A stretch of DNA of 64,000 nt, taken from positions 60,155-124,154 of the forward strand of contig JAQGDQ010000627.1 of the NCBI GenBank assembly GCA_030141605.1, written 5' to 3'. Shown here in pieces: positions 25,769-59,055 of this stretch (within the stretch, counting starts at the first letter, position 1; every line of letters starts with the position of its first letter). The position numbers were made by a program, and so were the translations under genes. The stretch is from Tubiluchus corallicola. Taxonomy: Eukaryota > Priapulida > Priapulimorpha > Priapulimorphida > Tubiluchidae. A model generated the notes under the pieces. It did no database searches. It was not told the origin of the DNA and saw nothing but the letters and a program-made list of their open reading frames with translations.

Positions 25769-26368
25769 TTACTCAACAATAAGTGAATGAAGTTTCTTTT
25801 GCCTTTGCTGGTACGAAACTATATCATCATCTGTAAAACTTATCGTTTTTGGCGGAATCAAAGCACCGGCTACATAACGTCCTTCACTATTTAGGAAATT
25901 AAAAGTTGCACAGGCTATGTCTGTAGGCAGAACTTCAAGACTAATGCTTTTAGATCTAACATACTGGAGCACCTTTGGAGCAACCTGCTCTCCAGCATCT
26001 CCCACACCCAAAACTAGAATATCAATTTTGGGTTCCAGTAGGCAAAACAGCGAAAATGCATCTTCATTCAAAGACTTTGCATTCAAAACGTTCCAACAAA
26101 GCACTGAACGTGGAAAGACAGCCATCGATCCGAATACACGAATGCCGTTATTTAATCGAAAACCCGTGGAGCTGAAGGAGTCTACCATAATTCCGTATTC
26201 AACTTCCTTGTTTAACACAGTGACAGACATCCGATGGTACGGATCGTTATCTCCAACATCCAAAAAATTATCTTCAATGTGTGTTTTGCGTAACTGCGTC
26301 AAACTTGGGAGGTGTCGAAACGGGATCCGTTTCAGTATTGATACGGGTACTCGCATCAACGTCGTCAT
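25769..26368 (-). CDS. NDUFAF3: NDUFAF3, mitochondrial complex I assembly factor 3
   Basis: A single-exon frame of 199 codons. The first 30 or so residues are basic with few acids (VSILKRIPFRHLPSLTQLRK), as in a mitochondrial presequence. An Mth938-like domain follows, with family segments EVEYGIMVDSFSSTGF, FPRSVLCWNV, SFSLFCLLEPKIDILVLGVGD-type strands (here AFSLFCLLEPKIDILVLG) and ACATFNFLNSEGRYVAGALI. Human NDUFAF3 is 184 residues. The protein pairs with NDUFAF4 in early assembly of the complex I Q module in the matrix. An acceptor-like tattttcag ends at 26381, 12 nt before the ATG, so the 5' UTR is probably spliced or trans-spliced. The absence of coding introns is unusual beside the other genes here. 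The frame is intact, so decay is not evident. Confidence 0.93.
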   Translation of the reverse strand: MTTLMRVPVSILKRIPFRHLPSLTQLRKTHIEDNFLDVGDNDPYHRMSVTVLNKEVEYGIMVDSFSSTGFRLNNGIRVFGSMAVFPRSVLCWNVLNAKSLNEDAFSLFCLLEPKIDILVLGVGDAGEQVAPKVLQYVRSKSISLEVLPTDIACATFNFLNSEGRYVAGALIPPKTISFTDDDIVSYQQRQKKLHSLIVE

Positions 26369-27641
26369 AACTTATCCAAGCTGAAAATACAGAGCTTCAA
26401 CAATATACTGAAAATTAAATCAAAATAACTGGGATGAAATAATTGCAATTATAAGCAACTGACATGTTACAGTTTTAAAGAAGCATTAAGTTTTAATTTT
26501 GACTAGATACGTTTCCTGAACAGGTACTGTGAGTTGTCTTTTTTTGTTATTTAACGTAAGCTTTACATTTCTCATGATTTATGGATGAATTTTGTGAAAC
26601 TGCAAACTAACGATAAAATAAATAAACATTTGAATTGTTCCTTAGTGATGGCGACAGTAGCGAGTCCCTGAGTTTAAACATTTTTTCATTATCTTTCTTT
26701 GTTTAATTTCATCATCAATTTGCACATAATGAAATGACTAATTTCCTGACAATTCTGCTGCACTTACATTACTAAAAGAGACACGGGCACAAAAAGTCTA
26801 CACAACATTTCTAGTCAGTACTGTTGAACTGTCAATCAACTAGTAACGTTCAAACATGGAATATAATATGGTATAATCAATGCTATGTATCTTTGAACTA
26901 CTGAATCTAGAGTATTCATTATTTCCAGCATACAACGTCTGGAGACAGCAGATGCACACATTATCTAAATTTTAAATATATTTATCACTGACTGTTATTT
27001 TTAAAAGAAAATCAGTACCTCATTTCCTCAAAATGATCTATCGACTAAAGTATAAAAGGCAAGATGCTGTTTTTCAAGAATGAATTACAGTGAAAAATCA
27101 GCACCTCACATATATAATTTAGTTAATTTTTTTATTGTTGCCTGCTCTAAACTGTTACTATACCAAGAGTGCCTGCTTTTAAGAAATGTATTGTACAAAA
27201 ATAGGCACTGCATCTGTTCAACCAAACAGATTCCACTTGTAATATCATGTCAGAAACAAATTGAAATTGTAGCTTAAAATTAAACAAGTTTTTGTGTTTC
27301 ATTGTCTCAGTCACAAAGAACGCCGGCATACTGTATGTCAATTTTGGCATCGTAACCGTGAAAAAACTTGTTGAAAGGCTTTGGCTGTGGGTCAATTTTT
27401 GACACCTGTGAAAAACAGCAACATCGCTAACTCGCCTGCAATTGAAGCAAGCTGCTAGTTAAGTTTCTAAGCTACCATTTAATTATCACAAACATTTGGT
27501 AAAATTTATTACAGGTATTTCGTATATTTGAGACATAAGTGAAAATGAGACATGGTTTGAAAAATCGATGTTTTCTTTTAAGTATAAAATAAAAAGCATA
27601 CCGAATCAGAAGTTGAAACTGAGCAAAACGTTCGGTAGTAT
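26369..27641. other. Spacer between NDUFAF3 and NOP10
   Basis: 1.27 kb between two same-strand genes. It contains AATAAA on the minus strand at 27510-27505, 132 nt after the NOP10 stop and probably its poly(A) signal. It also contains a weak two-exon coding candidate at 27307-27536. Nothing else was recognised. Confidence 0.5.
27307..27536 (-). CDS. Weak candidate small spliced gene (40 aa)
   Basis: Minus-strand exons 27536-27513 (MSQIYEIP, phase 0, donor gtaata) and 27405-27307 (VSKIDPQPKPFNKFFHGYD and a tail ending AGVLCD, TGA) would join to 40 codons. The second segment follows an acceptor tttttcacag. No family was recognised. The proposed donor overlaps the likely NOP10 poly(A) signal, which argues against it. 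Confidence 0.22.
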
Positions 27642-29116
27642 TTAATAAGCTTGCTTTGGTTGTTGAGTTGGCAGTTGATGAAAACGTTTCTTTATAGTAA
27701 TTCTGTGTCGTGAGAATTTATCATCAGGTGAAAATCGAGCTGAAATGCAGAAGAATTCGCATAACGTACACCTTATTAAATGTACATGTACTGAATTTTG
27801 CCATAAAATGTTGCATGCACATTACAGAACAAATTACAGCAATACACAAGAATTTTCCTTCACTTAGTGCCCTATATAACCTAACTGAGAATTTCCGCAA
27901 CATATTGCATTAATAGCTAAGATGCAAATCGCATGACTGTGCAAAAGTACAGAAAGTTTCAGTTTTTATTAAACAGCATAAAAAGGGTAGAATTGCTTAA
28001 AATGCCTATAAACACTTAATAAATTGCAATGTAGTGGTTGTGGGTACTTTATAACAAAAGCTGAACATGTGCATAAAAAAGGTTCAGCATTGCATCTGTG
28101 ACACAGAGTCACTTAAAATCTCAATCGATAAAAAACCGAGATACACTATGCTTTACCTGGATGAGCGCTTTGAGTTGGCCTTCCTTGTGGGTCTGTCTTC
28201 TGAATAAGAAAAATACAAAAATAGTTAGGTATTAACAAGTTAGCATAACAGTTGGGGATGGGAGTTGACCGAGTAATCAAATATTTAGCCCGGGGCAGGG
28301 ATGAATTTAATGGACTCGCAAATCACAACCCACTTTGCTACCCATTTTCTTGTATTTGTAAATCATCATTCGTTCCGGCTAGTAGTAAGTGTAATTCAAG
28401 AAATACACAATGCAGTTATTGTTCTAATTTTACCTACTTAAAAAGTGCAAACAAGCGCAATGAGGTGCATTAATATATACATGTATGTCTATGCAAATAT
28501 AAACATTTTGTTTTGCTAAAAATTTGGTTGTTAAGTGAAGTTGGCTTGGGGATGTTATAACGATGTCTGACTGTATATATGATGGTGCATCCTTTGCTGT
28601 AACATGGGTTATTTGTTTCAGTTGTAAACAATTTTATTAGTTCCAACTTGTAACCAACTGCCACTTTCAATAGATTTTTAACTAAGTCTAGTGTCCGTAA
28701 AATGTCATGACAACTGCAGTATGATTGCAGTTTGAATGCTGCATAATTGCTGTTTGAAGAATTTACAATGGTTTTCTCTTCGTTACAATGCAACTGAGTG
28801 AAAACCTAAAACCACAAATATTATTCTAAATGCTACGCAAACTTTCTAATGTAAATCCAGCCTTGTAATTATTATACTAGCTACACCAAACTCAAACTTC
28901 ACCTAGCTAACTTGTCGACTTTTCGTCGTTTTCACGTTTTCATTGTCTTACAAGTAAACATTCATGAATTTCCAGCTAAGTAAGTGGACAATAATTATAA
29001 ATACTGAGTAAGTAAGTAACTTGTAAATAGACTACAAAAAATTCCAATATTGAAAAACTTACATCAAGCGTGTAAACTCTATCACCGTTTTCGTTCAAAT
29101 AAAACATAAGAAACAT
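27642..29116 (-). CDS. NOP10: NOP10, H/ACA ribonucleoprotein subunit 3
   Basis: Three small exons, each too short to stand out as an open frame: 29116-29063 (phase 0), 28199-28157 (phase 1) and 27739-27642 (ends TAA). They join to exactly 64 residues, the usual length of eukaryotic Nop10. Family landmarks are in order: [18 protein letters not shown], then [20 protein letters not shown], then a basic tail ITIKKRF and PTQQP. Donors are gtaagt, then gtaaag. Acceptors are ttattcag and catttcag. Nop10 binds dyskerin with Nhp2 and Gar1 in H/ACA snoRNPs, which pseudouridylate rRNA, and in telomerase RNP. The ATG was chosen because MFL at the N-terminus matches the family. The poly(A) signal of the upstream gene lies only 18 nt before it. 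Confidence 0.96.
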
Positions 29117-29133
29117 GATGTTTCATATACGAA

Positions 29134-29141
29134 TTTATTCT
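29134..29141 (-). promoter_or_regulatory. Overlapping poly(A) signal and splice acceptor before NOP10
   Basis: On the minus strand, gactttag ends at 29140 and is followed at once by AATAAA (29139-29134), then by the NOP10 ATG at 29116. The AATAAA is 30 nt after the TGA of the upstream 62-aa gene. The AG could serve as a cis or trans splice acceptor for NOP10. Confidence 0.45.
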
Positions 29142-29168
29142 AAAGTCTAAATTCTAGGCCAAGAGCTC

Positions 29169-29898
29169 TCAAATTTTCCCGAAAATGCTCAATTTCATAT
29201 CATTTTGGGCCTCAGTAGGTGCTGCCATCTGCACTTCTTGCCTAAAATTTAAGAAAATTATAAAAAAAAACAATTGTAGAACGTTGGTGTCCTTCAAAAA
29301 CTTTAAAAAAATAATTGTAGTTTGAAAATTTATACAAAATTTTTTGTTTAAGTTTGTCTAAGTGAAGAATGCGAAATTTTTTGTGATAAAATTTATCATT
29401 TAAGTTGTGCATATTCAATAAGGATTCCTCACACAAGTTTTTCAGTGAGCCCGGTTAGCTCAGTCGGTAGAGCATCAGACTTTTAATCTGAGGGTCAAGG
29501 GTTCAAGTCCCTTATCGGGCGATCGCAACTTTTTTCTCGCTAACATCAAATTTTTTGTCAATCAATATCAATACTATAACAAAATTCCTGTTCACCACAA
29601 TTTTTTAAGTACTAACCGCAAAAGGATCTGTGCAAATTTAATCGCAATAGAAAATGTTGACCCATTTAGATCGATATTAGTTTCTGAATTATAGTGTGAT
29701 CGATTTTAAAACTTCATGTGCCGCTGAGGCTTATCACAGGCCAAGTTATGTAACTACTTTCTTAAACCGTATAATTTTATTATTAATTATTTTCAATTTT
29801 CATAAAAAAGTTTAGTTAAACTGTTTTTGATATAACGCTAGAGACTAACCTGTTTCGAAATCAGATTTGCTTGAATGTTTATCGTCGAATGTCACCAT
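29169..29898 (-). CDS. Unknown small spliced gene (62 aa), directly upstream of NOP10
   Basis: Three minus-strand exons join in frame: 29898-29850 (MVTFDDKHSSKSDFET, ends phase 1), 29683-29617 (phase 1 to 2, contains NIDLNGSTFSIAIKFAQILL) and 29241-29169 (EVQMAAPTEAQNDMKLSIFG, TGA). Both donors are GTTAGT. The acceptors are ataattcag and aaattttag. The product is an acidic, Ser-rich N-terminus followed by a possible amphipathic helix near residues 29-43. No family was recognised and no membrane segment or signal peptide is seen. A poly(A) signal follows 30 nt after the stop, and NOP10 starts 52 nt after it on the same strand. Phase agreement across two introns supports the model, but short exons can fit by chance. 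Confidence 0.5.
29449..29521 (+). tRNA. tRNA-Lys (UUU anticodon)
   Basis: A 73-nt intronless cloverleaf. The acceptor stem gcccggt pairs with atcgggc (one G-T pair), the discriminator is G, and CCA is not encoded. The anticodon stem tcaga/tctga closes the loop cttttaa, with anticodon TTT at 29482-29484. The D-arm A box (ttagctcagtcgg) and T-arm B box (ggttcaagtcc) match pol III promoter consensus. A T6 terminator lies at 29530-29535. It lies inside intron 2 of the 62-aa gene on the opposite strand. Confidence 0.97.
29530..29535 (+). terminator. RNA polymerase III terminator of tRNA-Lys
   Basis: Six consecutive T nine bases after the mature tRNA end. Confidence 0.85.
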
Positions 29899-30359
29899 TT
29901 TATGCGATTAAAGCCTCAACGAAATTTATGGCAGTTGAATTCGCCCAGATATTCCGCTCTAAGCTGTCGAGTTGTACGGACGTTAAATGTCATTAAATGA
30001 TGGTCTAGTAGTTATAGTGTGTGCTTGCAGAAAAGAAATCTGTCAACGTAGTTATGACATAGATGATGGCTGCTTGCTAACTATGGTAATTACCTGTTGA
30101 CGATGATACTTACCTCTTGCTGATGAGGACGTCATCAGGAGTCGTCAAAGTTTAGTGATGTCGTTCACGTAATCGGATGCACGAAGAAGTAGAGTGGCAA
30201 ACAGTTCTATGGTGCACCATTTCTCGACAAAGCCTACTGGTGAGGAGTAAGAGAGATGAAGTTGGATGGAGACAGTGATAGTGTTAGGACTAATGAAAAA
30301 ACGTTACGTTATTCTTTTTTAACTTGGCCGGCTTTATCACTGTTATTAATATTTACCAT

Positions 30360-33275
30360 GCAATGTATTTGTTCATTTATTCATTATTTATTAGGCACAA
30401 GAAATAAATACGTGAGTAAACAGTAAAATTTTATAGCCATAATCAATAGGAAGGTTGCGCCTACCACTGTGTACCATGGGTGACAGCAAGGAACTAAATC
30501 CTCAAACAGGTCACTGCCTGTTATCCATCCAGTAGTAGACACATAGAGCTAAAAAAATTGCCTAGTAAGAAATTACATAAGATAATCAAGACGAATTATT
30601 TAAAATACAAAAATCTACAAAATACTTACAATTTACTTAAATCTACAAATAGGATTGAACGCTAAAATAAATAAAGTATATACGAGGCCAGAGAATTAAA
30701 ATACGTGCTCTTGGATGGTAAAATGGTGGAAGACAGCCTGTTTAAAAAAGATGTTGACGTCATAAAAATTGCACCAGCAGGTAATTCGTTCCACAAGCGT
30801 GGAAATCTGTTGTTAATGGAGGCACGCAGGCAGGTGGTTCTATTTCTGTTTAAAAGCAATCGACCATGCATACGGCTTGATCTTGAAAATGTTCATTGAC
30901 TATCAAATTGCTGACGGAAGAAACCGTGCATTGCCTTTTATCCAAATACAAGAGAGGATTGGTTCCTTCTGCGTTTGCGACTCATCATTTTGAGAGTTCG
31001 GAGGCGATTATTGTAGTCAGGCATGGGTCTACTATCTAGGAAGTACATATACAGTGCTGCCTTTCGTTGCACAGATTCTAGTTTATGAATGCCAGTGTGG
31101 GGGGACCAAACAATGGCCCTGTACTCCAGAATTAGTCGGACCAATGAGTAATACAATAGTCTGAAGTTTTCGGAATTGGAACCCCGACATGTTCTAAAAA
31201 CGAATCCAAGCAGACGTCTTGCATGACTGCATACTTTGGATATGTGGGAGTTCTAGGTAAGGTTGTTTGACAGATATACCCCAAGATGTTTATGAGTCTA
31301 CACTTCCTTAATGACCTCACCATCGATAGTATAGTTAATGACATCAGGACGAGAGGCTCTAGTAATAATCATCAGCTCGGTTTTTGAGGCATTAAGAGCT
31401 AGTTTGTTTGCTCTGCACCAGTCATTAACATTGAGATGATCGCCTGTAAACAATGTTCATCCTCAGAGCTCCTAATAACTTTATATAGAACTGTGTCCTC
31501 AGCATATTGTATAGATGGCTTTCACGAGAAATAACTTCTGACAGGTTGTTAGTATACAAAACAAACAAAAGTGGACCAAGAAGAGACCCTTGGGGAACAC
31601 CGGAGTTAACTGGTACCAGTTAGATTTACAGCCTTGATAAACAACTCGCTGTTGTCTGTTATACAGAAAGCTCGAAATCCATTTATGAACGTTACCGCAA
31701 ATGCCAACAGATATTAATGTATCAAGCAATTTTTTGCGCGAGATCGTGACGAACGCCATGGAGAAATCCAGAAAGATGGTGTCGACACGAGGTGGACTGG
31801 AAACATCTAGGGACCTACACCAGTGATCGTACAACAAAGAAAGTTAAACTTCACAGCTTGATCCTTTAAGGAAGCCAAAATGAGTAGCACTAATAATTCC
31901 AGCTGCATTTAAATAGTCGGTGATACCATTTACAACTAGCTTTTCCAATAGCTTACCTATTGCCTTACTGATAGAGAATGGCCAATAGCTTTCAAATAAA
32001 CTAGTCTTTCCCACTACCTTTATATATTGGGGTGACATTACCTTCTTTCCAGGGAAGGAGTCCAAGTGATAGCGATTCATTAAACAGCCTACAAAGGGGT
32101 ATAGCTAGGTTAGGTGCGCTCTCTTTGAGGATTCTATTTGGGAAGCCGTCGGGACCAGCTGATTTAGAAATATTTTATACTATTAAGGTGGAATTAACTT
32201 GCTCAGGGGTAACAGCAATGTTAGATATATGATCATTTAAGTGGGGATGAGCGAGTAGGCAACCAGCTGAGCACAAACTATTACAATCATCGTCAGAATC
32301 ATTAGTAAAGGATTCTACAAAAAAATCATTAGCGTGTTTTGATATTGACCCAGGGTCAGTGATGACTGTGCTGTTATCAAGTTTGAAAGATTTCTGGAGA
32401 CTACTTTTACGTCTTTGGCTGATAAATTGCCAGAACGCTTTAGGGTCAGTCTGTGACTTATGCGCTAGTACATTTAAATGCTGTGCAGCTGACTTGTTGA
32501 TCTTCTCTTTAAGTGAGCGACTAAAGCATGTCATCCGGATCGTTAGTGACAGATGCACGTCTGAAAAGTTGACGGTTTTTTGTGCATAATTTGGAGAGAT
32601 CGCTAGAAACCCAGGGATGATGCTTTGACTTATCACAGACAGTCTTAGAAGGCACTGCCTCACTCAAACAAGCATTCAACAAATCAATTCACCGATCATA
32701 AATCAGGTCAAGTTTGTGTTATCCACATAACAAATATCCCACGGTGTATGATGTAATAAATGATTCAAGTGAGAGAAGTCAGGATTTTTGTAAATATAAA
32801 TTAGTTTAGAAATTGACCTTCTCTGCTTACTGCCAAAATTTAAAGTACATTCTATGGCATAAAGATCACAGGTTATGCTTATATTGTCTACACCGTTCAA
32901 ACTAGAGACAGCAGTAATGTCACTAACACAAAAAAGGTTCAGTGTACTAGATCTTGTTCCTGCGTGCAGTACTGACGTGCTGGATAAGTGGACTCAGTCA
33001 CTAGCTGGGTGAGAATCAAGGCATTTAAGTAATCAATGATATTTTCGTCTACTGCGTCACTTGGAATGTACAGATATGAAGTCCAATAGCGTATGTATTG
33101 AAGTCGCCCATTAGTACTCTATGTTTGTAATCACTCTTACACATTTGAACCTTCTCGAGTGATTGTTCCAGCTTTGACAAATAGGCTAATTGAGATTGCA
33201 GATCCCTACAGGGTGGCCTGTAAAATACACCAACAAGCAATTTTCCGATTTTAGTAGAGCACTCTAGCCATAGAG
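30360..33275 (-). mobile_element. Decayed 5'-truncated LINE (CR1/jockey-like)
   Basis: Reading leftwards from 33275 the minus strand gives, in broken frames, the end of an APE-type endonuclease (GVFYRPP near 33231-33211, MGDFN near 33111-33097), then reverse transcriptase blocks: GPDGFPNRILKESAPNLA and WKEGNVTPIYK (about 32175-32030), ISKAIGKLLEKLV (about 31990-31930), FLDFSMAF (about 31774-31751), and YAED-TVLYK in place of YADD (31506-31495). The C-terminal region follows (LVRLILEYRAIVWSP near 31140, NRFPRLWNELP near 30790). Many stops and frameshifts make it inactive. The left end of the sequence begins inside the endonuclease, as expected from incomplete reverse transcription. AATAAA-like sequence near 30405 and a TTTA/TTCA-rich stretch near 30370-30390 mark the 3' end. 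Confidence 0.85.
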
Positions 33276-33690
33276 AGAGAGAAAATTAAACATGTTAGCA
33301 AAAATCTGCGTGTGGCAAAGTTGGTAAAACTCCTCTTATCGAGCGTACATACGAGCAAAAAATCTATATCATGCATACAAGTTGTTTGAACTTGTTGCAC
33401 ACGGATTTTGCATCGTGTATGATGAGTTTAATAACAAAAAAGAGCGTACGCTTTTCACCTAACTGATGTGCAGGAACTCTCACTAACACTACTCTTTATC
33501 AAAACCACTAGGTTGCAGCACCTGCATATACAAGCGCCTTCTAGAAGCCCTCTGTGCAGCAGGAAAATGAGCGAGGAAGCCCGGCACTCGCGACATCGTC
33601 AGAACAGGATTACCGCTGCTAAACAGACACAGATCGCTGGTGCATTTAGTCGTATGGACGAGTCTTCGTGTGCATGACGCTCACCACAAG

Positions 33691-58455
<24,765 letters not shown>

Positions 58456-58764
58456 GTAAGTACATTTTTCACCTTTGGTTGTTTGCTTGTCTTTCTCTGA
58501 ATAATTTCTGCATACAGATGTCAAATTTCACACGCGCTGTGTATTCGCTATATAATAAAACCTTGCTAATCATAACTTTGTATTGTGCTATGTTTGGCTT
58601 CCATGCGGGAGTTACTAGGAACGGTTCCCCCTGTCTGAGAAAGCTTTAATACCCGACGTTTTGGCTTGTGTCGTGGTCGCGTGCTGTTTTTCATTTCATT
58701 TGGGCGTAAAGTTCTGTAAACCACGGAAGAGTATTAGCAACATGGTAAAAAAAATTGTGAACAA

Positions 58765-59055
58765 AAAAGTCGTTATAATGAGAAAAAGCCCTTATAACGA
58801 GACAGAAAGCCCTTATAAAGAGATAAGAAGTCGTTATAACGAAATAGAAAGTGGTTATAAACACTGAGTCTAATAATTGTTGTACAGAGCTGTTCTTACA
58901 CCAAGAAGTGCATCGAAAGGCTTCGTGAATTGCACTTATGTGAAAACAGTGCCGATAATATTCATTAACTCATTGTGTGAGGAATTCCTCACTGTTTTTA
59001 TTTCATTATGAGGACTTTTAGTCTCGTAATAATGACTTTTCGTCTCGTCTTAGGT
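58765..59055. repeat. Short tandem repeat with inverted counterpart
   Basis: Five units of about 21 bp (aaagcccttataacgagacag-like) occupy 58765-58867. Related sequence in opposite orientation (ttttagtctcgtaataatga, ttttcgtctcgt) lies at 59014-59055. Together they form a foldback, possibly a DNA-transposon remnant. Confidence 0.5.
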
